Shown here: positions 25,709-35,193 of the stretch, piece by piece
How positions within the stretch are numbered: the first letter of the stretch is position 1
Layout of the letters: the number at the start of each line of letters is the position of its first letter
Source of the DNA: Anaerolineae bacterium
Lineage (GTDB): Bacteria; Chloroflexota; Anaerolineae; Aggregatilineales; UBA2796
Reading direction: 5' to 3'
NCBI GenBank assembly: GCA_019637615.1
Contig: JAHBVJ010000007.1
Span: 186,001-250,000, forward strand
DNA: 64,000 nucleotides
Notes under the pieces: generated by a model
Told to the model about the DNA's origin: nothing
The model's input: the letters and a program-made list of their open reading frames with translations, nothing else
The model's database searches: none
Made by a program: the position numbers and the translations under genes

Positions 25709-26758
25709 ATGCGATTCACTCGGTTGGTGATGGCAAGTCTTGCCACGCTGTTGATCGTGGCGGGGTTCCGTTCGTCCGTATCTGCGCAAGCGGCACAGGC
25801 CGATCTCAGCGGGATCAAAAATTATTTGGTAGAGAAGGCAACCGCGCTTGCCGATGGTGCCGACAAGCTCAAGGTGGATGCGGACGCCTATTACGACCTT
25901 GCCAAAGCCGCCAATTTTGATTATGAAGCGCTGTGGAAAGATAAAGCCGCCGAGGTGAAAGACAACCTCAAGCAGGCCAAGGCGGATTGGTTGGTCGCCA
26001 GCCCGTTGTATGAGCAGATGGAAGGTATCGTCGCGGGCGTGCCCACCTTAGCCGCCTATGACGGCATCATCGACGCGGGCGCGAAGGGCGAAGTCAATTA
26101 CTCGATCACGCTGCCCGATGGCAAGATTCTGGACAAGCCGGGTAACTTGTTCGGCCTGCTGGAACTGGCGCTGTGGGGTGGCGATCCTGAGAAAGCCTAT
26201 GCCGCTCAGGAAGCCGATCTGGACGGCAACGGCACTATCGAGTTCGGGGAAGTGCTGCCGGACGCCAACGCGCTCAAGGGTTTCGCGGACAACATGGTCA
26301 AGTATGCGCAGGGGTTGCTGACCGACGCCAAAGCATGGGAGCCAACGCTCTCCGATGCGTTCACAGCGCTGGTCGTCATGATCCCGACCATGAGCGAGTA
26401 CTTCGAATCGTGGAAGCTCTCGCGCTTCGTGGCGGGCAATGAATCGCAGCAGGGCGAATTCTCGGTCATCTCGCGTCTGTCGGACATCAAGGACATCCTC
26501 GGCAGTCTGGATGTGATTTACGGCGGCGTCAGCCCGCTGGTCAAGGGTACCGACGAAGCCCGCGATAAGCAGATCGCCAGCGGCTTGAATTCGCTCAAGG
26601 AATACGTTTCTGATCTCTATGATCAGGAGCAGCAGGGCAAGCATTTCACCGCTGAAGAAGCCGACCTGTTCGGCAGCGAGGCGCAAGACAAAGCCGAATC
26701 TATCGCAGGGCAGGTGTCACAAGTCGCCGCGCTGCTCAATGTGCAGATCGCGCAGTAA
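25709..26758 (+). CDS. Imelysin-like (EfeO/M75-type) secreted protein with an EF-hand loop
   Basis: This 349-residue protein has a signal peptide (MRFTRLVMASLATLLIVAGF, cleavage near SVSAQ) and a helical imelysin-like fold, as in the EfeO/EfeM subunit of ferrous iron uptake. It directly precedes an FTR1 permease gene, which fits that role. The usual metal motif H-x-x-E reads G149-L-L-E152 (NLFGLLELALWG), so the His is absent. Residues 170-181 (DLDGNGTIEFGE) form a canonical EF-hand calcium loop that is not part of the usual EfeO core, though I see only one such loop. There is no cupredoxin domain. It may deliver iron to, or stabilise, the FTR1 permease. Confidence 0.72.
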   Translation: MRFTRLVMASLATLLIVAGFRSSVSAQAAQADLSGIKNYLVEKATALADGADKLKVDADAYYDLAKAANFDYEALWKDKAAEVKDNLKQAKADWLVASPLYEQMEGIVAGVPTLAAYDGIIDAGAKGEVNYSITLPDGKILDKPGNLFGLLELALWGGDPEKAYAAQEADLDGNGTIEFGEVLPDANALKGFADNMVKYAQGLLTDAKAWEPTLSDAFTALVVMIPTMSEYFESWKLSRFVAGNESQQGEFSVISRLSDIKDILGSLDVIYGGVSPLVKGTDEARDKQIASGLNSLKEYVSDLYDQEQQGKHFTAEEADLFGSEAQDKAESIAGQVSQVAALLNVQIAQ

Positions 26759-26834
26759 GGCGCAGATTGATGTAAACGTCCGTTTGTCACGTCGGGGCTG
26801 TGGCAAACGGGTTCACCTTGGGGATTAATAGAAA

Positions 26835-29198
26835 GTGTCGAGAGTTATGTTGAATCGTTGGGCGAAGCTGTGTTTTCTCGTCGTCATCTTGATGGGCGTC
26901 CTCAGCCCCGTCGTGACCACACATGCCGCCGGACTTGATCCGTGGAATGCGGCGGATCAAATACGCACGTTAATGTTTGACGCGCAAAAACAAGTAGCTG
27001 CGGATGCTGTCAAAGCCGCCCAATCGGTGGCGCAGGCCGAACAGCTTTATCGTGACGACCTGCGCGCGCCTATCGCTGCCGCCGTGCCCGATGTGGCGAC
27101 GGTGCTGGATACGGCTTTCGCGGATGCACGGGCCGCTGCCACCGCGCAGTCCGTGTTGACGCTGGCGGCGACGCGCGGTTGGCTGTGGTCGAGCCTGTTG
27201 AACGGCAGTGCGCAAGTTGTGCTCGACGCCTTGCAACGCGGCGACAACGCCACGGCGCAGCAGTGGTTGATGCTGCGCGAATTCCGCAAGCCGACCAAGT
27301 TCGCCCGTCCCGGTGCGGATGCGACACTTGCCATCGCGGGCGTGCAGCAGGGCACCAAGACAGCCTCCGACGCCATCACCGCCGTGCGCATCGATCTGCT
27401 CGATACGTATCAGGCCAAGCTCGATGAATCGCTGGCGGATGCGGACAAGGCGCGGACAAATCAATTCGATGTGCGCTTGGCGGAAGAAAGCGGACTCGCG
27501 GCGGGCTATTTCAACATTCTCGCGCCGATCTACGGCGAACAACGCGGCGCATCAGCTGCCGACTCGGTGCGGCTGCACTTCACCACGTTGGTTAACGCCG
27601 CCAAAGCCGACGACCTGACCAATTTCTCGACTGGTTTCGCGGCGGTCACGGCTGATCTCAAACACTTCCGCGCGGCTCCGCTGTCCGAAGCCGAACAAGC
27701 GCGGCGGGCAGGCCAGCTCATGCGCTATCTGTCGCTCGTCCCCATCGAATACGGACGCGGCGTGCGCGATGGCAAAATCATCCACGACATCGAGATTCAA
27801 GAAGCCCGCACCTTCTATGAGGGCGCGTTGGCGGCCTTTGCCGACCTCGAATTGACGCTGACGGCGCGAGATGCCACCAAAACTAGTCAGGTCGATGCGC
27901 AGCTCAAGCAGATCGACGCTCAGATCACCAACGTGGTCGAGCCGTCCGCGCTGGAAGCCTCCGTCAACGAGATCACGGGGCATCTCACCGCCATGATCCC
28001 GCAGCAGTGGATCACGCTGAACAGCAGCGCCGATTTCGACGTGATCAACAACGTCCTCGATCAGGTCGTGCAAGCCGTGCAAGCGGGCATGTACACGCAA
28101 GCCGAATCCGCCCGCATCGAAGCCTATGCGCTCCTCGATTCCGGCGTCGAGCAAAAGCTGCGCGGCTTTGCGCCCGATCTCGCGCTGAAGGTGGAAGGCA
28201 TGTTCTGGCAGGGCGATCAAGATCAGCCCGGTCTGAGCGTGCTCATCGCCAACAACGCCAAGCTGTCTGAGGTCAAGGCGGGCGTGGCAGCGCTCCGCAG
28301 TGCCCTCGCGGAAGCGCAAACCGTGCTCGATAACACCAAGACCGCCCCCGAAGCCGTCATCGGCAACGCCGCAATCATCGTCTTCCGCGAAGGGCTGGAA
28401 GCCGTCGTGATCCTCGCCTCATTGCTGGCGAGTCTGCGTGCCGCCGAGCAGCGCCAATGGCGGCGTAGCATCGTCGTCGGCGCTGCGCTGTCCCTCGTGG
28501 CGACAGGGCTGACGTGGGCGATTGCCAACAGCATCATCAGCTTACTGGCGCAGTTTGGCGAACGCCTCGAAGCGGTGCTCTCCATCATCGCCATTGCGGT
28601 GCTGCTGCTGATCACCAACTGGTTCTTCCACAAAACTTACTGGACGGGCTGGATGGCGGAACTGCACTCGCGTAAAGCGCAGTTCCTCGGCGGGACGTTC
28701 GTCGTCGGGCCATCGTTGGGCTTGGTCGTGCTCGGCTTCACCAGCATTTACCGCGAAGGCTTCGAGACGGTGCTGTTCCTGCAATCGCTGGTGCTGGACG
28801 CCGGAATGCGGATCGTGCTGGAAGGCGTCGGCCTCGGCCTGATCGGGGTCGCCGTCGTCGGCTTCTTGGTCTTCAACCTGCAAATGCGCCTGCCCTACAA
28901 ATCGATGCTGATCGTCACCGGCGTGCTGATCGGCGTCGTATTGCTAACGATGGTCGGCAACACCGTTCACGTGCTGCAAGCCGTCGGCTGGATGCCCATC
29001 ACGCCGATCAACGGTCTGTACCTGCCCTACTGGATGGGGCGCTGGTTCGGCCTGTTCGCTACGTGGCAGGGCGTGATCGGGCAGATCGCGGCGGCGACCT
29101 TCGTCATCGGCAGCTATGTGCTTGCCGAGCGGATGCAAGCCAACGAGCGTAACCAGAAACGCACCCGCACTCAGAAGCAAGCCACCGTGCGCGCGTAA
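26835..29198 (+). CDS. efeU: FTR1-family iron permease with large N-terminal extracytoplasmic domain
   Basis: The 787-residue protein begins with a signal-like helix, then about 480 residues of helical extracytoplasmic sequence, and ends in the FTR1 permease domain (from about residue 510). The two Fe-binding motifs are present, REGLE (518-522) and REGFE (640-644), each on a predicted membrane helix, and around seven helices follow in total. FTR1/EfeU takes up iron with oxidation of Fe(II). In this kind of fused permease, the N-terminal region probably replaces separate periplasmic subunits. A GTG at 26835 or ATG at 26847 are both possible starts. The preceding imelysin-like gene is 76 bases upstream; a terminator follows. 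Confidence 0.9.
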   Translation: MSRVMLNRWAKLCFLVVILMGVLSPVVTTHAAGLDPWNAADQIRTLMFDAQKQVAADAVKAAQSVAQAEQLYRDDLRAPIAAAVPDVATVLDTAFADARAAATAQSVLTLAATRGWLWSSLLNGSAQVVLDALQRGDNATAQQWLMLREFRKPTKFARPGADATLAIAGVQQGTKTASDAITAVRIDLLDTYQAKLDESLADADKARTNQFDVRLAEESGLAAGYFNILAPIYGEQRGASAADSVRLHFTTLVNAAKADDLTNFSTGFAAVTADLKHFRAAPLSEAEQARRAGQLMRYLSLVPIEYGRGVRDGKIIHDIEIQEARTFYEGALAAFADLELTLTARDATKTSQVDAQLKQIDAQITNVVEPSALEASVNEITGHLTAMIPQQWITLNSSADFDVINNVLDQVVQAVQAGMYTQAESARIEAYALLDSGVEQKLRGFAPDLALKVEGMFWQGDQDQPGLSVLIANNAKLSEVKAGVAALRSALAEAQTVLDNTKTAPEAVIGNAAIIVFREGLEAVVILASLLASLRAAEQRQWRRSIVVGAALSLVATGLTWAIANSIISLLAQFGERLEAVLSIIAIAVLLLITNWFFHKTYWTGWMAELHSRKAQFLGGTFVVGPSLGLVVLGFTSIYREGFETVLFLQSLVLDAGMRIVLEGVGLGLIGVAVVGFLVFNLQMRLPYKSMLIVTGVLIGVVLLTMVGNTVHVLQAVGWMPITPINGLYLPYWMGRWFGLFATWQGVIGQIAAATFVIGSYVLAERMQANERNQKRTRTQKQATVRA

Positions 29199-29220
29199 AA
29201 TCTTTCTCTCGACACTTCAT

Positions 29221-29266
29221 AACAGCGGAAGCCAATGAAATAAGTTGGCCTCCGCTGTTTTTATTT
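29221..29266 (+). terminator. Rho-independent terminator after the FTR1 gene
   Basis: An imperfect stem (AACAGCGGA-GCCAA / TTGGC-TCCGCTGTT) with a loop of about 9 bases is followed by TTTTTAT. It ends the imelysin-FTR1 unit 23 bases after the stop codon. Confidence 0.85.
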
Positions 29267-29345
29267 GCGCTGAGATTTCAGTCCGTGCTACAAACTGGAT
29301 ACTATTACTAACGACTCAATCGCTTTGCCTATTCTCGGAGTCATT

Positions 29346-30107
29346 GTGAACCTTCAACTCATCCGCAACGCCACCCTGCTGCTCGATTACGCGGGCTATC
29401 ACATCCTGATCGATCCCTATTTCTCGCCCAAGCACACGCTGCCCTCCTACACGGGCAAATCCCCCAACCCGCTGGTCGATCTGCCCCTTTCCACCGATGA
29501 CATCTTGCGTGGCGTGCAGCTCGTGATCGTCTCGCATCTGCATTCGGATCACTTCGACAAGGTGGCGCATGAGTTGGTTCCCAAAAACCTACCGCTGCTC
29601 TGCCAACCGGGCAACGAGCAGACCATCCGCGAAAAAGGCTTCCTCGATGTCATGCCCATCACCGAACCGGCTACCGTCGGCGGTATCACCATCACGCGCA
29701 CGGATGGACATCATGGCGCGGGCGAAGTCGAGTCGAAGATGGGCAAAGTCAGCGGCTTCGTGTTCCAAGCGCAGGGCGAACCGACGCTGTATTGGGCGGG
29801 CGACACGCTCTTTTGCGCGGAAGTACAAACCGCCATCCAGACCTTCAACCCCGATCTGATCGTCACGCATTCCAGCGGTGCGACATGGCCCGACGATCAA
29901 GGCCAGCGTTCCCTGATCGTGATGGACGCCGCACAAACTGTCGCCGTCTGCCAGTTCGCGCCCAGCGCCCGCGTGATCGCGACTCACATGGAAGCGCTCG
30001 ATCATGGCACTGTCACCCGTTCCGATCTGCGTGTCGCCGCCATTCAAGCGGGCATCAGCAACACGCGCTTGCTCATCCCTGCGAATGGGGAGCGTATCAA
30101 CTTCTGA
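29346..30107 (+). CDS. MBL-fold metal-dependent hydrolase (UlaG-like)
   Basis: The GTG at 29346, with GGAG five bases upstream, is preferred over an earlier TTG at 29325; it gives 253 residues. The metallo-beta-lactamase motif HLHSDHFD is complete, and DGHHGAG, YWAGDTLF and ATHMEALDH supply the remaining metal ligands. The domain order and length match the UlaG/L-ascorbate-6-phosphate lactonase-like branch of small cytoplasmic MBL hydrolases, many of which have unknown substrates. No ascorbate genes are nearby. The next gene begins 19 bases later, so the two may be co-transcribed. Confidence 0.85.
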   Translation: MNLQLIRNATLLLDYAGYHILIDPYFSPKHTLPSYTGKSPNPLVDLPLSTDDILRGVQLVIVSHLHSDHFDKVAHELVPKNLPLLCQPGNEQTIREKGFLDVMPITEPATVGGITITRTDGHHGAGEVESKMGKVSGFVFQAQGEPTLYWAGDTLFCAEVQTAIQTFNPDLIVTHSSGATWPDDQGQRSLIVMDAAQTVAVCQFAPSARVIATHMEALDHGTVTRSDLRVAAIQAGISNTRLLIPANGERINF

Positions 30108-30126
30108 GTATGAATCGGATGGCGAG

Positions 30127-30711
30127 ATGCGTCTGCTAGGTCTGTGTTTCACATGCTTCGTGGTGCTGCTGAGTAGCATGGCGGCGATGATCTATTACGG
30201 TCAGCAGCAGCCAGAACTGCCCGCCGTCCGCGATATTCATCTGTGTGAAGATCGCTTCTGCGTGCTGACTCTGATCCCCAACAAAACAACCTCCGAGGCG
30301 GCCTTAGCCTTCATTAGTTCCGATCCACAATTTGAACTTTCGGCAGACTCTAACCGCACTGCCTATAGGCGTGCGGTGCCATCCTATCGGCTCGATCTCT
30401 ACCTTCACGATAGCGTGCTGACCGAATTGGATTTGCTCTTTTCGCGCGCCAATGTCCTGACGGCGAATGCGTTTATCGCGAAGTTCGGCAGGCCATGCGC
30501 CGTGCTACCGCACTATATGGCGGACTCCATCGTGCTGATCTACCCCGGCATGGTGGCCTTCTTCGCGGATGATTCGCCCCCGAATCTCAATCGATTTCGC
30601 CCTTCTGCCGCTGCCCAACAGATCAACGTGTTTGATAATCAGATTGACGACTGCTCCCGCATGAAATTTGACGGCAGTATCACGCGCTGGCGGGGCTTCC
30701 GCAGCTATTGA
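30127..30711 (+). CDS. Membrane-anchored extracytoplasmic protein of unknown function
   Basis: The protein has 194 residues from the ATG at 30127. The N-terminal helix (LLGLCFTCFVVLLSSMAAMIYY) looks like an uncleaved signal anchor. The extracytoplasmic part has four Cys (LCEDRFC, RPCAVL, DDCSRM) that could make disulfides, and strand-rich stretches such as FCVLTLIPN and DSIVLIYPGMVAFF. No family is recognised. It follows an MBL hydrolase gene by 19 bases and precedes a divergent-looking noncoding gap of about 210 bases. Confidence 0.7.
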   Translation: MRLLGLCFTCFVVLLSSMAAMIYYGQQQPELPAVRDIHLCEDRFCVLTLIPNKTTSEAALAFISSDPQFELSADSNRTAYRRAVPSYRLDLYLHDSVLTELDLLFSRANVLTANAFIAKFGRPCAVLPHYMADSIVLIYPGMVAFFADDSPPNLNRFRPSAAAQQINVFDNQIDDCSRMKFDGSITRWRGFRSY

Positions 30712-30923
30712 CCCGCTCTCATCCAGAGACACGGCACGAATTTGGTAATTGTGCTAGTTGACGCGAAACTAACAGTACCATATACTTTTCTCTTGGCATA
30801 GCATCACTATACTCAGTTTACAGCTGCTTAAGCACTGATCTGTATCATTCAAGAAACTAACTTAGTGGGTCTATTTTCGAAATGCTGCCAGTGTGAAACT
30901 TCGCGTTCCCTGAAGGAGAACCT

Positions 30924-32708
30924 ATGAAGATGTTTCCGCGTGCATCAATCATATTCAGCGTCATCCTCATTGGTATTCTCCTCGCTTCCACACTTGTTTT
31001 CCCCGGTAAGCCAGTTGCAGCCGACGGCCCCGTTGTTTACCGACCATCTAGCGGTCATTACTATGAAATAGTCGATGCGCCCAATATTTCATGGGATGCA
31101 GCGATGCTATATGCGATCAGTAGTTCCTATGATGGGATACGGGGTCATCTCGTGACGATTACCTCGGCAGCAGAAAACCAGTTTTTGGTTGACACATGGG
31201 GTATTCGGATTGCCAACAAATGGATTGGGAGCTATCAACCTCCGGGCAGTCCAGAACCCAACGGGAACTGGCAATGGGTCACAGGTGAACCTTGGTCATA
31301 TGCAAATTGGGGTGCTGGCGAACCAAATAATTTAGGTGACGAAAATGCAGCTCACTTTTGTTGGGCAGATTCAACACAAGGGTGGTCAACTTGGAACGAT
31401 TTGAATCACACTTATCAAGAGATAAATCCGGACGACCCTAACTTTTATCGTCCGCTAACGGGCTTCATCATTGAATACGATGGCTATGAATCTGTAAATC
31501 CGACCTTCACGCCATCGGGCACTAGTACCACGACGCCTACCTCGACAAATACGGCTACAAAGACACCATCAACCACGCCGAGTCGGACGCCGAGCTTGAC
31601 GATGACCGCCACCAGCACGCAGACGCCTACGGGCACACGTCCCACGACGACGAGTTTGCCGACTGGCACGCAAACAGCACGGCCTGCGACCGGTACACCA
31701 ACGACCATCGTCATACCTCCCACGTTTACGCCATTGCCGACGAATACAGCGCTCCCCACCGCTACACGAACCAACACACCGCGATCGGTTGTCGTACTCC
31801 CAACCAGCACGTCAAGTTTCACCAGCACGTCCACTGTCACGCCGAGTCGTAGCGCAACGAGCACCTCCACGCCCACCATAACTGCCTCGGTCACCGCAAG
31901 TCGGACACCAAGCGTTACGCCAACAGGCACCGCGTCCGCGCCACATCCGGATACTATCGGCATCTTCCGCCCCAACGCAGCGACCTTTTTCCTGCGGAAT
32001 TCCAATTCAACGGGCTTTGCGGATAGCTCCGTCACGTTAGGACTCTCGACAGACTTACCCATTGCGGGCGACTGGAATGGCGATGGCATCGACACCATAG
32101 GCGTCTATCGCTCAAGTACAGGTGTCTTCTATCTTTCGAACAGCACCAGTGGTCAGGCTGTCGTTGACTACACCTTCACGCTTGGCAGCCCCGGCGATCA
32201 ACCAATCGTGGGCGATTGGGACGGTGATGGCAAAGACGGTGTTGGGGTATTTCGTCCGTTCAATGGCATCATTTACCTGAAGAACCAACTTAGCACGGGC
32301 TTTGCCGATTATGCGATGGTGATGGGCATCACGGGCGACATCGGATTGGCGGGCGATTGGAATGGCGACGGCAAAGACAGCCCCGGTGTCTATCGTCCAA
32401 CGTCCCAAACCTTCTATCTGACCAACAGCATCTGCAACTGCTCGGTGTTTGCGGACGCGGAATTGGTCTTGGGTATCGTGGGTGACACGCCGTTCGTGGG
32501 CGATTGGGACGGCGATGGGAAATCCGGCGTTGGCGTGTATCGGCAGTCGAACGGGCTGACCTACATCAAGAATGCACTGACGACAGGCTTCGCAGATGCC
32601 TCATTTGTATTCGGCAGCGCCAATGACTATCCGCTGGCAGGCTATTGGGTACGTGTCGCGCCACCACCTTCTGGCGAAGTGGCACCGCCCTTTCAACCCG
32701 CCAACTAG
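30924..32708 (+). CDS. Secreted C-type-lectin-like protein with PT-linker and FG-GAP-like calcium repeats
   Basis: The 594-residue protein has a signal peptide (MKMFPRASIIFSVILIGILL...). Residues about 35-190 form a C-type-lectin-like domain with the calcium-binding EPN motif (E133-P134-N135 in GAGEPNN) and WND (W157-N158-D159 in STWNDL). The usual disulfide cysteines are mostly missing. A Ser/Thr-rich linker (about 195-340) follows. From about 345 on, five repeats of about 48 residues each carry a GDWxGDGxD calcium loop, resembling FG-GAP/integrin-like propeller blades. The combination suggests a surface glycan-binding adhesin or exo-protein. It ends at a strong terminator. Confidence 0.82.
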   Translation: MKMFPRASIIFSVILIGILLASTLVFPGKPVAADGPVVYRPSSGHYYEIVDAPNISWDAAMLYAISSSYDGIRGHLVTITSAAENQFLVDTWGIRIANKWIGSYQPPGSPEPNGNWQWVTGEPWSYANWGAGEPNNLGDENAAHFCWADSTQGWSTWNDLNHTYQEINPDDPNFYRPLTGFIIEYDGYESVNPTFTPSGTSTTTPTSTNTATKTPSTTPSRTPSLTMTATSTQTPTGTRPTTTSLPTGTQTARPATGTPTTIVIPPTFTPLPTNTALPTATRTNTPRSVVVLPTSTSSFTSTSTVTPSRSATSTSTPTITASVTASRTPSVTPTGTASAPHPDTIGIFRPNAATFFLRNSNSTGFADSSVTLGLSTDLPIAGDWNGDGIDTIGVYRSSTGVFYLSNSTSGQAVVDYTFTLGSPGDQPIVGDWDGDGKDGVGVFRPFNGIIYLKNQLSTGFADYAMVMGITGDIGLAGDWNGDGKDSPGVYRPTSQTFYLTNSICNCSVFADAELVLGIVGDTPFVGDWDGDGKSGVGVYRQSNGLTYIKNALTTGFADASFVFGSANDYPLAGYWVRVAPPPSGEVAPPFQPAN

Positions 32709-32720
32709 TTAGGTAAACAC

Positions 32721-32761
32721 AGAATAAGCGTGAATCCGCCTCAATTCACGCTTATTCTTTT
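32721..32761 (+). terminator. Strong intrinsic terminator after the lectin-like gene
   Basis: A perfect 15-bp stem AGAATAAGCGTGAAT / ATTCACGCTTATTCT with an 8-base loop is followed by TTT. It starts 13 bases after the stop codon. Confidence 0.9.
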
Positions 32762-33212
32762 GTCTCAAGGACTGAGTCCCAACGGGACTTCGTTCTCTAA
32801 GCCCGCACGTTTCAACGTCGGGCGGCCTGCCGACGAACCCGCGTATGTCTGACTAATTTCTTAAACCCCATCAACGTCGGGCGGCATGACCCATCCGATT
32901 CATCGGTGGATGAATCACGTCAATAAACAGGGGTTGCGTGAGGCTTGAAAGAATGATCAACCTATTTCGCGGATTCCGTTAGCAGTGCTAAGGTTTGAAA
33001 AACAATAGAATATTCAAGCCATCTTCTAACCAAAATATGCTTGACTCAGAACGCATTTACGTTTATACTATCCATCCTTCGCACAACATATCTACTGTGT
33101 GAGGCCGCGTTCAGACTGTCTTCAACCTGACCGCCGACAACCTACTCCATCCGCATTCTTACCAGCCCAATCGTCGCCAACGTTGAAAACTCAGAAGAAT
33201 GACCCATTTTTC
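32762..33212. repeat. Noncoding stretch with two-hairpin repeat element and CAACGTCGGGCGGC direct repeats
   Basis: No gene is seen here. A short module, AGTCCC-AAC-GGGACTTCGT (32775-32792) followed by a second hairpin (about 32802-32822, CCCG...CGGG), resembles, in inverted form, the module at 63160-63207. CAACGTCGGGCGGC occurs at 32813 and again at 32872. A perfect 8-bp hairpin GATTCATC-GGTG-GATGAATC lies near 32898-32917. The remaining bases are plain AT-rich sequence. Confidence 0.6.
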
Positions 33213-33898
33213 GGCCTGTTTTTGCCTGATCCTGCCTGTTATTTGCCTGTTCCAATAGGTTCATAACGGCTCACTTAAGCGCAAAATCGCCTGTTCCCTG
33301 AAATTTGCCTGTTTATCAGGCAAAACAGGCAAATCCAACGCAGCAGGTGCCTTATGTACTCAGCGCTTTCTTCGTCTTTACTGAGGACTAATAGACGACC
33401 GATAAAGAATATGCCTAGTCCCGCTTTTGTACGGACGCCACATGGCGTCCATATGAGCTTGATAATTAGATCTGCTCTCTTGCGGTTATCTATAAGCACT
33501 CAGCACTAATGACTTTCATCGTCGCCCTGTTTTTCCCTGTTAACCCTGTTCCTAGCCCTGTTTTTTTCGGGTTCAGGATAGGCCATCAAGCAGAAATTTT
33601 TTTAGCGCCTGAAATAACCCCTGATAAACAGGGTTAACAGGGCTTCGACCCATCCAATTGTAGGAGGTACTACCGCCGATGCTTCCACCAACTCCGCAAC
33701 CATCCCCGCCTCGCGCACACGGTAGCCCCGTCTCGCCTTTCCTTAGCACGCGGCACTTCGTCCCAAGCGCTGCTCTGCCGCCTTTACTAAGGACTAAGCA
33801 CTCAGCACTAAGGACTTCCCTACTGCCTTTACTCAGCACTTCCTCCCCGATGATCCCGCCCGCACCAGCCAACGGGATCACGCTAGGGATCATTGTCC
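33213..33898. repeat. Left arm of a long imperfect inverted repeat
   Basis: This arm matches, in reverse complement and with scattered differences, the stretch at 43897-44655. Shared strings include the gcctgtt/aacaggc-rich start, CAATAGGTTCATAACGGCTCA, ACGGACGCCACATG(TG)GCGTCCAT, CCCTGTTCCTAGCCCTGTT, TGCTTCCACCAACT, CGCGCACACGGTAGCCCC, and the TGATCCCG palindrome at the inner end. It contains several heptamer-type repeats. The frame open over it has no protein signature. The arm may be a decayed element or a genome-wide noncoding family. Confidence 0.75.
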
Positions 33899-34020
33899 TT
33901 CATCCCCGCGCCACCACCCGGACTGGATTTAGCGCTTTACTTAGCACTCAGCACTCGGCACTTAGCACTTCTCTGCTGTCTTTACTAAGGACTAAGCACT
34001 CAGCACTAAGCACTTTCTTC
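33899..34020. repeat. Heptamer-based tandem repeat tract
   Basis: Between 33935 and 34018 the sequence is made of degenerate 7-base units of the type AGCACTC/AGCACTA/AGGACTA. The same units occur in 33784-33841, 43953-43989 and 62917-62954. They are not CRISPR-like, as units are only 7 bases and without spacers. They abut the 3' end of the MetE-like gene. Confidence 0.7.
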
Positions 34021-35130
34021 CTACCCCCACACGGCGCGCGCCGTCTCCGCCAGCGTGGTCAGCTTGCCGATCTCGTCATCCACCGTGATCGCGTTGCCGA
34101 TGATCGAGGTCGCGAACCCGCACTGTGGACTGATGGCGAGGCGTTCCAGCGGCACGAAATGGCTGGCTTCCCGCAAGCGCACGGTCAGTTCAGCGATGCT
34201 CTCGCGGCGTCCGGTCTTGGTAGTGACCAAGCCGAGCACCACCACCTTATCGTCCGGCACTTCCGCCAGCGGCTCGAACCCACCGGATCGCTCATCGTCA
34301 TACTCCAGCAGCAAGCGGTGCGCGTGGATGCCCTTGAAGATCGGGCGGGCGATCAAGTCGTAGCCGCCTTCCACCAACCAGCGGCTGCCCTGATTGCCCC
34401 TGCACAGATGGAAGCCGAACGTCACGTCGGGGAAGCCCGCCATCAGCGCGTTGTCCATCGCGATGCCCTGTGCCAACCACTGATCGAGCTTCCAGCCGCG
34501 ACTCTCGTAGAACGCCCGCATCTTGGGGTCGATCAGCAGCGGGTAGTGCGGCGCGTCGATCTGGATGTAGGTCGCGCCCAACCGCACCAGTTCTGCCACC
34601 TCGTCGCGCATGATGTCCACCACATCCGCGAGGAAACTGTCCAGCGTGGGATACGCGCCCGCCGAAATCTCCGGCGTCCAGAAATTCGCCCACAAACTGG
34701 GGCTGGTCAGCGTGATCTTGGCCTGTTTGCGGGTGCGCCCGCGCAGGTAGGTGAACTCCTCAGCGGAAAGGTGACGCTTCCGTTTCAGCTTGCCCGCCAC
34801 GCCGAGCTGCTGCGGGCGCGGCGTATCCTTATCGGGAACCGTTCCCGTGCCGTGCCAATCGCCCCACAAGAACGCGTCGATGTCCCACAAGCCGAATCCT
34901 TCGACGGCCTCTGGCAGTTGGCTCTGGAACGACAGCCGCCGCATCTCGCCATCCGTCACCACGTCGATGCCAGCGGCCTCTTGCAGCGCCACCGCCGCGT
35001 CCACCGCCCGATCCTCGATCTGCTTGAACTGGGCGGGCGAGATCATACCCGCCGCCAGTGCTTCACGGGCACGCAGCAGCGCGGGCGGGCGCAGCAAACT
35101 GCCGACGACATCGGTATGAGCAGTAATCAT
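34021..35130 (-). CDS. MetE C-terminal-like cobalamin-independent methionine synthase family protein
   Basis: The start is placed at the ATG at 35130, with AGGA about 8 bases upstream; an in-frame ATG at 35139 has no spaced ribosome-binding site. The 369-residue protein corresponds to the catalytic C-terminal half of MetE (COG0620). Seen are the N-terminal AHTDVVGSLLRP motif, DVVTDGEM, IQIDAPHYPLL, GFHLCRGNQ (H-x-C zinc ligands) and SPQCGF (third zinc Cys). The first, folate-binding half of MetE is absent, so it may use a small methyl donor or transfer alkyl groups between thiols. The function remains open. It is separated by 64 bases from a HAD gene on the same strand. Confidence 0.85.
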   Translation of the reverse strand: MITAHTDVVGSLLRPPALLRAREALAAGMISPAQFKQIEDRAVDAAVALQEAAGIDVVTDGEMRRLSFQSQLPEAVEGFGLWDIDAFLWGDWHGTGTVPDKDTPRPQQLGVAGKLKRKRHLSAEEFTYLRGRTRKQAKITLTSPSLWANFWTPEISAGAYPTLDSFLADVVDIMRDEVAELVRLGATYIQIDAPHYPLLIDPKMRAFYESRGWKLDQWLAQGIAMDNALMAGFPDVTFGFHLCRGNQGSRWLVEGGYDLIARPIFKGIHAHRLLLEYDDERSGGFEPLAEVPDDKVVVLGLVTTKTGRRESIAELTVRLREASHFVPLERLAISPQCGFATSIIGNAITVDDEIGKLTTLAETARAVWG

Positions 35131-35193
35131 AGTTTGCATCCTATCTTCGCGTCGGGAACGTTAATGGAGATTGTAACGCGTGTTGCCGCTGCG

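Noticed and set aside
33784..34018. Repeated AGCACT-type words considered as a CRISPR array
   Set aside because: Units are only 7 bases, degenerate, without unique spacers of 30-40 bases and without cas genes nearby.
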